Under the pieces are notes generated by a model. It searched no databases and was not told the DNA's origin. It saw only the letters and a program-made list of their open reading frames with translations. Both the position numbers and the translations under genes were made by a program. Shown in pieces: positions 27,065-36,250 of a stretch of 64,000 bases of DNA. The DNA is from Paracoccus endophyticus (lineage in GTDB: Bacteria; Pseudomonadota; Alphaproteobacteria; Rhodobacterales; Rhodobacteraceae), in assembly GCF_003286075.1 (NCBI RefSeq), contig NZ_QLUV01000005.1, positions 1 through 64,000 of the forward strand, in the 5' to 3' direction. Position 1 is the first letter of the stretch, and every line of letters begins with the position of its first letter.

Positions 27065-28111
27065 TCAGATCAGCTTCATCCGGCGCAGCCAGCGCATGGC
27101 CTGCGTCTCACGATGCAGCTGGCGCATCCCGCGCAGCAGGGTCCGGGCGGCCTGGCGGCGGCTGGGCCTGACCGTGGGCCGGCCCGTGGCCTGCGGAACC
27201 TCGATCCAGGCCCCCGCCCCGGCCGGCGCCGTGTCGGCAAGCCGCGTCATGGCGGCGATCCAGTTCGAGACGATCCGCTCGGTTCCCTCGCGGTCCTCGC
27301 CGGGCACCCGCTCGGGCGGCTCCAGCCACGGGTTGGTGTTGATCTCGAAGATCTGCGGGCGCCCGCCGACGACGGCATAATCCGCGCGGCCATACTGGAT
27401 GCGCGCCGCATCAAAGGCCGCCCTCAGCGCCGCGCCGTCGTCGTCGCTGTGCAGGAACGCCAGTTCCCGTTCGGGATCGGGGACGTTGTTGGGATCGCTG
27501 TATTCACCCTTGCAGACCCACGCTCTGCTTTGACCCAGACCCGAGGGGAAGAGATGGTCGCCGATCCGCGTATAGGCGCGTCTCTGGTGCAGGCCCTGGT
27601 CGTTGCGGGTGTCGATATACTCGGTCACGGCAAAGCGGTCGCGCAGTGCCGGGTCCAGTGCGGCGATTTCCTGCTGCAACGCCGCGGGCGTTTCGATCAG
27701 CTGCGACTTGGGCCCCTCGTGATCGTCCAGCCGGCGCAGGAACACCGGATAGCGAAAGCTGTCCGGCGGCGTGTCGACCGGCAGCATGCGGAAATCGTTG
27801 ACCCCGGCCTCGTGCAGGCGGCGCATGATGTCCTGCCGCGTGCCGATCTGGTCGGGCAGGTTCAGCATGACGCAGTCGGGGCATGCCTTGCGCAACGCCG
27901 CGATCCGCGCCGTGACGGCGCGGGCGTCCGCCTGGTTCAGCCGTTCGTGATCGGCGAACACATAGGTCGAACGGGGCAGGCGTGGATAGGCGAGCAGCTC
28001 GTCATAGCTGAGAATGACGATCCGCCCGTGCAGCGGATGGTCGCGCGTCTCCAGCACGTCGCGGATCGTGTACTGATGGTCGGCGGTGGTAACGAACGTG
28101 ATCACAGTCAT
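27065..28111 (-). CDS. ATP-grasp-like protein coupled to a polysaccharide flippase
   Basis: The 348-residue protein has an ATP-grasp C-terminal signature: Asp244 in GRADYAVV, then QIFEINTNP with metal-binding Glu256 and Asn258. It is preceded by a nucleotide-binding stretch (YPVFLRRLDDHEG, 121-133). ATP-grasp enzymes join a carboxylate to an amine or thiol through an acyl phosphate. The N-terminal 110 residues match no known domain. ATG 28111 overlaps the flippase stop by 4 bp (ATGA), so they are made together. It may add an amino acid or other group to the polysaccharide repeat unit; this is inference. Confidence 0.7.
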   Translation of the reverse strand: MTVITFVTTADHQYTIRDVLETRDHPLHGRIVILSYDELLAYPRLPRSTYVFADHERLNQADARAVTARIAALRKACPDCVMLNLPDQIGTRQDIMRRLHEAGVNDFRMLPVDTPPDSFRYPVFLRRLDDHEGPKSQLIETPAALQQEIAALDPALRDRFAVTEYIDTRNDQGLHQRRAYTRIGDHLFPSGLGQSRAWVCKGEYSDPNNVPDPERELAFLHSDDDGAALRAAFDAARIQYGRADYAVVGGRPQIFEINTNPWLEPPERVPGEDREGTERIVSNWIAAMTRLADTAPAGAGAWIEVPQATGRPTVRPSRRQAARTLLRGMRQLHRETQAMRWLRRMKLI

Positions 28112-29643
28112 ACTTCCCGGTTGCGCAGTAGAGAGACAAAGCCCCGCAAGCAGGACCGACACGTGACCAGCAGGGCCACGGGATAGACGACAGCGCCGGT
28201 CAGGATCATCAGACCCAGCGTGGGCAGCGACAGGATCGGCAAACCGTTGCGGAAAAACAACCCCGCAATGGCGGCGGCCATCGCCAGTGCCGCCAGCCAG
28301 ATCCGGCCGATCCGGACCGAGGCCGGCCAGGCCGCGCCGGCGGCGAGATGGCGCGCGTAGATCAGGGCCACGACGATCGTCGTGATCTCATAGATCAGAA
28401 AGGCGATGGCCGCGGCGGCGTGACCGTCGATCCTGTCCACGACGACGAACCCGACGCTCATGGCCGTCAGGGCGGCCGTGCTGCAGATCAGGCCGTATTC
28501 CGGCCGCCCCAGGGCCGAATAGGCGGAGTAGTAGAAGCGATAGGGCACCGCCAGGGCCACCGACAGGCACAGGATCTGCGACAGCGGCACCGCCGGTTCC
28601 CAGCCCGGGCCGACCAGCAGGGGCAGCAGCACGGGCGCGATCGCTGCCATGCCGACAAAGGCCGGAACGGCGGCCACGGCCACACCGGCCGCGATGTCGC
28701 CAGCGGTGCGGACCAGCCGCGGGGGATCGGCCTGCAGCCGGACCAGCACCGAGAAGGCCAGGTTGTGCCCCACCCCCAGCAGCGCCATGCGAAGCGGCTC
28801 GACGATCCGCAGGGCGATGTTCAGCTGCCCCAGGATCGCCCCCCCGAAAAAGGCGTTGACCAGAAAGGCCAGCACCGCCGGGGCCGCCGAGGCCACGCCC
28901 ACGTCCGCAAGGAACAGCCACGAGAAGCGGAAGATCTCTCGGAACCGCTCGGCGTGCCAGCGGACCCTGATCCAGATCGGCTGCCCCCGCCACATCAGGA
29001 ACAGGGCTGACAGCATCGGATAAAGGACGTTCGGCAGCAGGCGTTGCAGCAGCAGCGAATAGACCCCCCAGCCCGCCATGGCCGTCACGATCGACACCAG
29101 CGAGGCGATGACCGTGCTGGCCGCCTGGCAGGTGGAAATCTCGACAAAGCGCCGGCTGCGCCGCGCCATGGCCCGCGCCACCGCCCCCGGTCCCTGCCAC
29201 AGCAACAGCAGGCTTGAGACGACGAGATATTCGGTAAAGCCCGGCGCCCTCGCCCCATGCTCGATCAGCGGACCCAGCAGCACCGACACCACGATCGCCA
29301 CGCCGGTCAGCACCACCGAGACGAACAGCGCCGTTTCCAGGTGCGTGGTCTGCAGCCTTCGGCGCTGGCTCAGCGATTCCTCGAACGGCAGGCCGATGAA
29401 GGCGGCCATGACGGTGTTCACGCCCAGCACCAGCGTCGCCATGCCGAATTCGGTCGGGGACAGAAGACGGGCGACGACGACGGTGCTGATCATCTGCGCC
29501 GCAAGACGCACAAGGGCGTCCGCCGCCGAAGCCCCGATCCAGATCCTGAACATTGCCATCCTGCGTGCTTCCGACGCGAGTCGGGGTATCGGGTCGAACC
29601 CACGGTGTCGGGATCGCCATAGGGGAATAGTGGACGTTTTCAA
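28108..29643 (-). CDS. Polysaccharide flippase (Wzx/oligosaccharide flippase family)
   Basis: The protein is up to 511 residues with about twelve to fourteen membrane segments. The N-terminus GASAADALVRLAAQMISTVVVARLLSP and conserved LLSPTEFGMATLV are typical of Wzx/ExoT-like repeat-unit flippases. It should move lipid-linked repeat units across the inner membrane. The start is uncertain: ATG 29643 or, more like the family, ATG 29559. It is the first gene of a unit with the ATP-grasp gene, and is divergent from the priming glycosyltransferase across an AT-rich gap. Confidence 0.85.
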   Translation of the reverse strand: MKTSTIPLWRSRHRGFDPIPRLASEARRMAMFRIWIGASAADALVRLAAQMISTVVVARLLSPTEFGMATLVLGVNTVMAAFIGLPFEESLSQRRRLQTTHLETALFVSVVLTGVAIVVSVLLGPLIEHGARAPGFTEYLVVSSLLLLWQGPGAVARAMARRSRRFVEISTCQAASTVIASLVSIVTAMAGWGVYSLLLQRLLPNVLYPMLSALFLMWRGQPIWIRVRWHAERFREIFRFSWLFLADVGVASAAPAVLAFLVNAFFGGAILGQLNIALRIVEPLRMALLGVGHNLAFSVLVRLQADPPRLVRTAGDIAAGVAVAAVPAFVGMAAIAPVLLPLLVGPGWEPAVPLSQILCLSVALAVPYRFYYSAYSALGRPEYGLICSTAALTAMSVGFVVVDRIDGHAAAAIAFLIYEITTIVVALIYARHLAAGAAWPASVRIGRIWLAALAMAAAIAGLFFRNGLPILSLPTLGLMILTGAVVYPVALLVTCRSCLRGFVSLLRNREV

Positions 29644-29966
29644 GGTGGACAGATGCAGACGTTCCCGCCATTGGAGGAAACCCGCCTGCCATTTGCCGTC
29701 AGCGTCGCAAGGTCAGGGCACCTCTGCTGCCAGCCGCCGGACAGGGCCAATCACAAACCCGTAAGGACAAGGAACACGCGGTGATGTTGGCAACAATTTT
29801 TTCTTTGATATCAATCCTCTGAACGAACTTTTCTGACACAACAACCGCATGGGTTGTATCGCTTACGAATTGCTCAACTTGGCACTCTTGGTTAATGAGA
29901 TTTTGACCATAGTTAACGACTCATGGTCCTCTTAGTCATCTCAAAAGTGAGCGGTTGTTAGATCAA
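29644..29966. promoter_or_regulatory. AT-rich divergent control region with an inverted repeat
   Basis: From about 29780 the sequence becomes strikingly AT-rich for this GC-rich window. It contains the perfect inverted repeat ACAACC-GCATG-GGTTGT at 29841-29857, a candidate operator, and TTGACC near 29905 that could be a -35 box. It lies between the divergent flippase and priming transferase genes, so it likely drives both. Which regulator binds is unknown; the Crp/Fnr protein at 40469 is a candidate by proximity only. Confidence 0.55.
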
Positions 29967-30665
29967 ATGGAAGATGTGGACAATAGGTCGTCTTCTCGTG
30001 CCGCTCGGACCCTGAAATCAGCGTCGGGCGACGAATTTGTCGATAGAAAGACGTTGTATCCTCGTCACTTGAAGAGGGTATTCGACATAACATTCTCGCT
30101 GATTGTTTCGCCGATCGTTCTTCTGCTCGTGATTGTCCTTGCGGTCCTGATCTATCTGTCGGATCGCCGCAATCCCTTTTTCGCGCACAAGCGTGTCGGC
30201 CAGAACGGCCGGATGTTCGGCTGCCTGAAGCTGCGCACTATGGTCGTGGGCGCGGAAACCATGCTGCCCGAACTGCTCGACGCCTCGCCGGAACGGCGCG
30301 AGGAATGGACCGAATCCCAGAAGCTGACCGACGATCCCCGCGTGACGCGGTTGGGCGCCATCCTTCGCAAGACCAGCCTTGACGAGATCCCGCAGCTGCT
30401 GAACGTGCTGCGCGGCGACATGAGCCTGGTCGGCCCGCGGCCCATCGTCCCGGACGAGCTGCGCCGCTATGGCCCCCATGCCAGCACCTATCTGCGGCTG
30501 CGGCCCGGCGTCACCGGCATGTGGCAAACAACGGGGCGCAACGACGTGTCCTATGTCGAGCGGGTCCGCATGGACGTGGAATACGAAAAGACCATCTCGC
30601 TGTGGATGGACATCAAGATCATGCTGATGACCATCCTGTCCATGCTCAGCAAGACGGGCCGCTGA
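29967..30665 (+). CDS. Priming sugar-phosphate transferase (ExoY/WcaJ type)
   Basis: The 232-residue polyisoprenyl-phosphate hexose-1-phosphate transferase places the first sugar on undecaprenyl phosphate. One N-terminal membrane helix (about 38-62) is followed by the catalytic part: HKRVGQNGRMFGCLKLRTM, KTSLDEIPQLLNVLRGDMS, LVGPRPIV and LRPGVTGMWQ. The size equals Sinorhizobium ExoY, lacking the extra N-terminal helices of WbaP. ATG 29967 is preferred to TTG 29955. The N-terminal 35 residues are unusually rich in Asp/Ser/Arg. Stand-alone plus-strand gene, convergent with wzy. Confidence 0.9.
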   Translation: MEDVDNRSSSRAARTLKSASGDEFVDRKTLYPRHLKRVFDITFSLIVSPIVLLLVIVLAVLIYLSDRRNPFFAHKRVGQNGRMFGCLKLRTMVVGAETMLPELLDASPERREEWTESQKLTDDPRVTRLGAILRKTSLDEIPQLLNVLRGDMSLVGPRPIVPDELRRYGPHASTYLRLRPGVTGMWQTTGRNDVSYVERVRMDVEYEKTISLWMDIKIMLMTILSMLSKTGR

Positions 30666-30687
30666 GGGCGCCGCGCCGCCCGGATCT

Positions 30688-32076
30688 CTATCCGGGTTGC
30701 GCCGCCGGGCGCCGGGGGGTGCGCCACAGCGCCAGCCCCACCCCCAGGGCGATCCATCCGCCAAAGAACCTGAAGGTGTCGATGCTGGCCCCCAGCATCA
30801 GCCACCCGCTGAGCGTCATGGCCACGGCCAGGTGCAGCCGCCCGACATAGCTTGTTCCGTTCGAGCGCCACAGCGACCGCCACAGCAGCGGCACGATCAT
30901 CGCCAGCCACAGAAGATAGCCCAGCAGTCCCGTTTCGGCCAGCAGCCGCACATGCAGCGAATAGGTGGGCGGCCAGCCCAGCATGGTGTCGCCCGATGTC
31001 GCATAGCCCCGGACCTCCCAGCTGCGCAGGTCCTCGGCCCGGATGTGATAGGGATAGTGAAAGCCGTACTGTCCCAGCCCCACGCCCAGCAGGGGGCGTT
31101 CCTGAAACATCGAGACGCCGGCCCGGATCGCCGCCAGCCGGGTGACGTTCGAGGCGTTCTCCGACGCGCCCGGCGTCGGGTCGATCAGCCCGTCCATGCT
31201 GCCATAGCGGATCAGGTTGCTGCCCTTTTCCAGCACCGATGTCTGCACGCTGGGGATCAGCATCATCGCCAGCACGCCCACGCCCGCCACGGCGGCCCCG
31301 TGCAGCAGCCAGTCCTTGCGATGGCGGAAGAAGCCCAGAAGGAACAGCATGAACTGGACCGCGATCACCAGCATCGCCGTGCGCGATTGCAGCAGCACGA
31401 TCAGCACCGCAACCACCGCGGCGACCAGCGCCACCCGCCGTGGGCTGCCTTGGGTCAGGGCAAAGGGAAAGACAAAGGTCAGCATGCCCGCCGCCCAGGA
31501 CGCCTCGAACGCGGTCATGCGCAGGCGGGTCCCATAAAAGTCCTGGGTTCCCGCGTGGATGACCAGCGACAGCGCCTGGTACAGGTCGGACAGGCCGGGC
31601 AATCCGACCCAGCTTGCCACCTCCAGCACCGCGACGCTGGACATGACCAGAAGCGCCACCCAGGCCCCGCGCGAGATGGCGGGCAGGCCGCCACGCAGCG
31701 CAAAGTTAAAAAACAGCAGCGTCACCACAGGCCCCAAGGCCACGGCCATGCCCTGGGTGATGACCCGGCTCATCCCCGAGCGGTCCTTGTACCAGGCCAT
31801 CGAGATTTCATCGAAGTTGAGGGCGACGCCCAGCACGACCACGACCAGAAAGGCCAGCGTCACCAGGAAAAAGACGCTGGGGATCGCGAACCGGCCGGGG
31901 CGGCGCAGGAAATACAGCAGGGCAAAGGGCAGAACATAGACGAAGCCGTCCTTGGACAGCTCGCCTGCCGGCAGCAGCGGCATCAGGTCGTTGAACACCG
32001 TCGCCACGACCAGCGCCATGACCAGCGGCACCGACCAGTCGCGCACGGCCGCCAGCCGGCCTGCCTGTGCGTTCAC
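30688..32076 (-). CDS. Polysaccharide polymerase (O-antigen ligase/Wzy family)
   Basis: The 462-residue protein has about eleven membrane segments, a large loop and the family's loop signature ERPLLGVGLGQYGF with YSLHVRLLAETGLLGYLLW after it, as in ExoQ/Wzy. It should link repeat units in the periplasm. GTG 32076 is chosen because it overlaps the upstream stop by 4 bp (GTGA) and follows AGAAGG. It is the last gene of the minus-strand operon that starts at 36250. Confidence 0.85.
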   Translation of the reverse strand: MNAQAGRLAAVRDWSVPLVMALVVATVFNDLMPLLPAGELSKDGFVYVLPFALLYFLRRPGRFAIPSVFFLVTLAFLVVVVLGVALNFDEISMAWYKDRSGMSRVITQGMAVALGPVVTLLFFNFALRGGLPAISRGAWVALLVMSSVAVLEVASWVGLPGLSDLYQALSLVIHAGTQDFYGTRLRMTAFEASWAAGMLTFVFPFALTQGSPRRVALVAAVVAVLIVLLQSRTAMLVIAVQFMLFLLGFFRHRKDWLLHGAAVAGVGVLAMMLIPSVQTSVLEKGSNLIRYGSMDGLIDPTPGASENASNVTRLAAIRAGVSMFQERPLLGVGLGQYGFHYPYHIRAEDLRSWEVRGYATSGDTMLGWPPTYSLHVRLLAETGLLGYLLWLAMIVPLLWRSLWRSNGTSYVGRLHLAVAMTLSGWLMLGASIDTFRFFGGWIALGVGLALWRTPRRPAAQPG

Positions 32077-32873
32077 CGCCACGCCTTCTTCTTGATGGCG
32101 GTCAGCCAACTGAAGGGGATCGCCATGAACAGCAGCGTGCGCGCGATCCCCGCCCAGGCGTGGGCGTCGGCCGGCGAGAAATTGTCCCGCTGGACCCGGA
32201 ACCGCGCCACCAGGTTGCGCTTGCGCTTGGCGGCGGTCGTCCCCGTCTCGCTGACGATATACTGGGTCAGAACCTCGGGGATGTTGGCCAGCCGCCAGCG
32301 ACGGCCCATGCGGACGAACAGGTCGTAATCCTCGGCCGTCTTGTAGCGGTCGGAATACAGCCCCACGTCGCGCAGCGCCTCGGCGCGGATCATGATCGTC
32401 GGATGCAGCAGGGCCGGGACATAGCGCTGGCGGCGCAGCATCCTTGGGTGTTCGGTGGGAAAGCGCAGGGTGAACAGGTAGTCGCCCGCGTCGTTGACGC
32501 AGCGCGCCCAGGTGCCGACCATGCCGACATCGGGGTGGGCGTCCAGGAACTCCTGTTGCCGCTCGAACCGTCCCGGCAATGGCAGGTCGCCGCAGTCCAG
32601 GCGGGCGATGTGGCGATACCCGCGCGACAGGATCGTCTCCAGCCCGGCGTTCAGCGCGTGTTCGATGCCACGGTTGCGGTCCAGCCGCTGCAGGGTGACG
32701 TCATGGCTGCCATAGCGGGCCGCGCAGCGGATCGGTTCGGGCGAGCCATCGTCCACCACCACGATGTCGAAAGGATGCGGCTGCCCGCCCAGCACCTCCA
32801 GCGTCTCGGTCAGCCCGGCCTGGTCCCTGAACACCGGAATAAGGACGCAAAGATCAGGCCGCAGGTCAGGCAT
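32073..32873 (-). CDS. Glycosyltransferase family 2
   Basis: The 266-residue GT-A enzyme has CVLIPVFRD at the N-terminus, DIVVVDDGSPEP with the nucleotide-binding Asp pair, RLDCGDLPLPGRF in place of the usual DxD (here D-C-G-D), and a TAEDYDLFVRM acceptor motif. It probably adds a sugar to the lipid-linked repeat unit in the cytoplasm. ATG 32873 overlaps the upstream Wzz-like gene by 8 bases, and its own stop overlaps wzy by 4 bases. Confidence 0.87.
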   Translation of the reverse strand: MPDLRPDLCVLIPVFRDQAGLTETLEVLGGQPHPFDIVVVDDGSPEPIRCAARYGSHDVTLQRLDRNRGIEHALNAGLETILSRGYRHIARLDCGDLPLPGRFERQQEFLDAHPDVGMVGTWARCVNDAGDYLFTLRFPTEHPRMLRRQRYVPALLHPTIMIRAEALRDVGLYSDRYKTAEDYDLFVRMGRRWRLANIPEVLTQYIVSETGTTAAKRKRNLVARFRVQRDNFSPADAHAWAGIARTLLFMAIPFSWLTAIKKKAWR

Positions 32874-33921
32874 GACCGATCCTGCGGTTTTGGCGGCGAC
32901 GCCGCCAGGCATTGCGCAGGATGGCCAGCGACGCCCCCATCAGGAACCCCGCCGTCAAACCCAGCGCCAGGATCACCGGCTTGGCGTTGAACCCCGCCGG
33001 GCCGAGCGGGACGACCGCAGGCGCAAACAGCTGCACGGCCAGTTCCGGGGCGCCGATCCGGCTTTGGATCTGGCGGTGCTCCAGCAACAGCTGTTCATAG
33101 ACCGCGGCCGTCGCCTCGACCTCGCGTTCGGCCTCGCGCTGCTGGGCATAGACATTGGCGCTGGCCGCGATGGCCTCGTCCTGCTTCTGCCCGGTCAGCG
33201 CCTCGAAGCGCATCGACAGCAGCCGGCCCTCTTCGCGGGTGGTCTGGGCGCGGCGTTCGGCCAGTTCCAGATTGTTGGTCAGCTCCTCGATCTCGCGTTC
33301 CAGGTTGACCAGCATCTGCCCGTAGACGTTCAGGCGCAGGTCCGACCGCGACTTGAGATAGCCCATCGCGACCGCGTTCGCGACGGCCGCCGACAGCGTG
33401 GGACTTTCCGAGTTGTAGCTGATCTCGATCACATAGGACCGGCCGCTGTGGCTGACCTCGAGGTTGTTGGACATGTGCCGGATCACGCGGGCGCGCCGCA
33501 GCGCCTCGTCCGTCCGCGCCTCGGGCGGAAGCTCGATCGCGGCAAGCAACTGGGCGCGCTGTTCGGCGGGCAGGGCGTCCAGCGCGTGCCCGAGGGCCAC
33601 GGGCGTGTCGATGGTCTCGACGATGGTGGCTGTGGCGGAATCCTCGGCCGTGGACAGCGACTCGGCCCCGCCCAGCGCGATGATGCCCGAGCGGTCCGCA
33701 TCCGAGATCAGCGTCGCCGTGGCCGTATAGGTCTCGGGCATGACCTTGGCGGCCATGTACGCCCCCCCGCCCCCGATCGCCGTCAGCAGGATCACCAGGA
33801 ACGGGCTGCGGCGGATCGCGACGAAGACGTCGCCCAGCGTGAAGGCTGCCGCGGGCCTTGCCAACGCAGCCGACTCTGCCGGCCCGCCGGACCGTTCGGT
33901 CGGAATGTTCATGTGGTTCAT
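32866..33921 (-). CDS. Chain-length/export protein of the Wzz/GumC (PCP) family, no kinase domain
   Basis: The 351-residue polysaccharide co-polymerase has two membrane helices (about 40-57 and near 320-340) flanking a long periplasmic coiled-coil region (about 185-290). The Pro-rich segment before TM2 (APAVVPLGPAGFN) is typical. It lacks the C-terminal tyrosine kinase found in ExoP/Wzc; no separate kinase gene is visible here. It sets chain length and pairs with the outer export protein next door, whose stop overlaps its start (ATGA). Confidence 0.85.
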   Translation of the reverse strand: MNHMNIPTERSGGPAESAALARPAAAFTLGDVFVAIRRSPFLVILLTAIGGGGAYMAAKVMPETYTATATLISDADRSGIIALGGAESLSTAEDSATATIVETIDTPVALGHALDALPAEQRAQLLAAIELPPEARTDEALRRARVIRHMSNNLEVSHSGRSYVIEISYNSESPTLSAAVANAVAMGYLKSRSDLRLNVYGQMLVNLEREIEELTNNLELAERRAQTTREEGRLLSMRFEALTGQKQDEAIAASANVYAQQREAEREVEATAAVYEQLLLEHRQIQSRIGAPELAVQLFAPAVVPLGPAGFNAKPVILALGLTAGFLMGASLAILRNAWRRRRQNRRIGHA

Positions 33922-35171
33922 CGGCTGGCCTCTTGCCGCCCCCCGGCCGGACGCTGGTCCACCGCAGCGGGCAGCGCCACAGGCGCGGCCGAGGCCAGGT
34001 CGGCCGACTGCGGGACGCCGTAGAAGCTGTCCGGCAGTTCGACCTCGACCAGGTCGCCGGGCTCAAGGACGGTGTCCTCGTCCGCGGCCATGGGCTTTTC
34101 CTGCCCGTCCACCATGCGATGCACCGTGATCCTCAGAGGATCGTTCCCGCCCAGGCCGAATTGCGTCAGCTGTGACGTGACCCCCCTGAACCGGGCGTTC
34201 AAGGCGGCGATTTCGGTCAGCGCGGTCTGGACCTCGCCCTGCAGCGTGGCGGCCCGGCGCGCGTCGTGGCGCTCAAGCTCGTGCATGGCGGCCTCCCGCG
34301 CGCGCCGGACATCGGCGATGTCGGCCTCGACCTGGGCGAGGTTGCCGCGCAGTTCGTTCAGGGTGCGGTATTCCTCGGACACGCGGGTTTGCGGGGTCAG
34401 GCCGCGCTCTTGCATGTCGGTATAGCGCGTGACCTCTTCGGTCTGCTGTTCGACAAGCGCCTTCTGGTGCTCGCGCTGCTCGCCCAGCCGCTCGATGCGG
34501 TTGTCGATGATGGCGAGGTCACGGCTCAGGAAGGCCTTTTGCGATTCGCTTTCCGCCCGTGCCGCATCCAGCAGGCTGTTGGCGAGCGTCAGGACCGCGG
34601 CGCGGTCGTTGCCCGCCAGTTCGGGAAGATCCTCGGGCACAAGGTCCGCGACGTTGTCCAGTTCGGCCTGCGCCCGCGCGCGTGTCGCATGCTTGGCCAC
34701 AAGCTCGGCGGCAATGGCGTCGCGTTCCGCGCGCAGCTCGGTCACCGCGCCCATGGACGGGCGCAGCGCGCCCAGGCCCCCGCCCAGCGCAATGGCGCGC
34801 CGCACCGTCAGGCCCGGCTGGTACGGCAGGGCGCCGGGCTGAGCCACATCCCCCCCGATCACGATCGGACGGACGGCGGTCAGCCCCACCGTCACCTGCG
34901 CATCCAGCAGGATTTCCAGTCCGGCCAGCCGCTGCTCGATCGCGGCGGCAATCTGATCGACGGTCTGCCCCGCGACGGCGATCTGCCCCAGCGGCGGAAA
35001 GGCGATCTGGCCGTCAACGTCCACGACGGCCTGCCGGGTCAGTTCGGGCACGCGAAAGACGGCGATGTCCAGTGTCTCGCCCGGGGCGACCGTGTGCTGC
35101 TGCGCGCTGGCGGGCGCCGCCACAAGCAGCGCGACGAGCCACAGGCCCGCCAGACGAAGGGGCAGGCTCAT
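33918..35171 (-). CDS. Polysaccharide export protein, ExoF/Wza-like with coiled coil
   Basis: The 417-residue protein has a signal peptide (1 to about 23, ending PASAQ) but no lipobox Cys. A Poly_export domain (about 24-100: TVAPGETLDIAVFRVPEL) and an SLBB-like part (IGGDVAQPGALPYQPGLTV) follow, then a long coiled coil (about 155-330). The size and coiled coil resemble rhizobial ExoF more than the short lipoprotein Wza. It forms the periplasmic/outer exit route with the Wzz-like partner. It overlaps the genes on both sides by 4 bp. Confidence 0.88.
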   Translation of the reverse strand: MSLPLRLAGLWLVALLVAAPASAQQHTVAPGETLDIAVFRVPELTRQAVVDVDGQIAFPPLGQIAVAGQTVDQIAAAIEQRLAGLEILLDAQVTVGLTAVRPIVIGGDVAQPGALPYQPGLTVRRAIALGGGLGALRPSMGAVTELRAERDAIAAELVAKHATRARAQAELDNVADLVPEDLPELAGNDRAAVLTLANSLLDAARAESESQKAFLSRDLAIIDNRIERLGEQREHQKALVEQQTEEVTRYTDMQERGLTPQTRVSEEYRTLNELRGNLAQVEADIADVRRAREAAMHELERHDARRAATLQGEVQTALTEIAALNARFRGVTSQLTQFGLGGNDPLRITVHRMVDGQEKPMAADEDTVLEPGDLVEVELPDSFYGVPQSADLASAAPVALPAAVDQRPAGGRQEASR

Positions 35172-36250
35172 GACAGGGCCTGACGCACGCGCGACGTGTC
35201 GGCGGGCGGGACCGCGGCGACCGGCATGGGGTCCGCGGACCTGTCGTGAGCCGCAGTGCAAAATGCCTTTGCCCGTGCGTCCATCATGCGCCATTCCCTG
35301 TCCGCCGCCAGCTGGATGCCGTCCCCCTTCCTGCCAAGGGTCCGCGCCGCGCCTTGATAGGCCCCGCGGACCCATTCGTAAAGCTGCGGGCCGATCAACA
35401 TGCTGAGTCCCCGGCGCGCCGTTTCGCGCGGGCATACCGGCGGATTGAGACTGCGGGCCAGGGCCGCCACGGCCTCGCGCCGGCGGCCCGCGTTGGCCAG
35501 GCGCCAGACGCGGTCCTGCAGGTGATAGCCGCTTTTCGCCCCCGGCGACCAATCCCCTGATTCGCGTTTGTACCACGCATACGAGATGTCGGCCGTTTCG
35601 GCCTGGATGCTCAGCCGCCCGGACCGGGGCGTTTCCTCCTTGATGACGCCCGCCACGGGGTCGAGGCGAAACGCGACGCCCGCCCGGTCCATCCGCATCG
35701 CCAGGTCGGTGTCCTGGTTGACCCGCAGATCCTCGTTCCAGGGGATGTCGCGGACGACATCGACGGGCATGTTCATCATCGAGGTGTGGACCCGACCATT
35801 GTCGCAGTAGACAAAATCGACCAGAGGACGGCCCATGGGCCAATCGGGCTGTCTTGGCGCCCGGATCCGCCCATCGACATGCATCAGCATGCCGCTGAGC
35901 AGGACGGTCCGCGCGGTCTGTGGCAAATCATAGAACCGACGGACCCGGTCATGGCGGCCGGGCAGCCAGACATCGTCCGAATCAAGAAAGCTGACGTGCG
36001 TCCCCGAGGCCTCGCGCACGCCACGATTGCGCGCTGCACCCCCGCGCCTGTGACGGTCCTGTCGGAAAACATGCACGCCAATGTCACGCAATCGCCCGTA
36101 TTCTAATGACAGGTCCATATCCGAGCAGTCATCCACCACGATGATCTCGATGTCAGGGCTGTCTTCTCGCACGGAAAGCACCGCCCGAACAACGGATTGC
36201 GCCCGATTTCGATTGGGAATGACAACTGAAAGGCGAAATGGAGATGACAT
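35168..36250 (-). CDS. Glycosyltransferase family 2, first gene of the export/polymerase operon
   Basis: The 360-residue protein has a GT-A domain in residues 1 to about 230: LSVVIPNRNRAQSVVRAV, IIVVDDCSD, and VSFLDSDDVWLPGRHDR containing the DSDD metal motif. The C-terminal 120 residues are of unknown role, with a repeated basic pattern. It likely adds a sugar to the repeat unit. It leads the minus-strand operon and is divergent from another GT2 gene across an AT-rich region with a perfect palindrome. Confidence 0.86.
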   Translation of the reverse strand: MSSPFRLSVVIPNRNRAQSVVRAVLSVREDSPDIEIIVVDDCSDMDLSLEYGRLRDIGVHVFRQDRHRRGGAARNRGVREASGTHVSFLDSDDVWLPGRHDRVRRFYDLPQTARTVLLSGMLMHVDGRIRAPRQPDWPMGRPLVDFVYCDNGRVHTSMMNMPVDVVRDIPWNEDLRVNQDTDLAMRMDRAGVAFRLDPVAGVIKEETPRSGRLSIQAETADISYAWYKRESGDWSPGAKSGYHLQDRVWRLANAGRRREAVAALARSLNPPVCPRETARRGLSMLIGPQLYEWVRGAYQGAARTLGRKGDGIQLAADREWRMMDARAKAFCTAAHDRSADPMPVAAVPPADTSRVRQALS

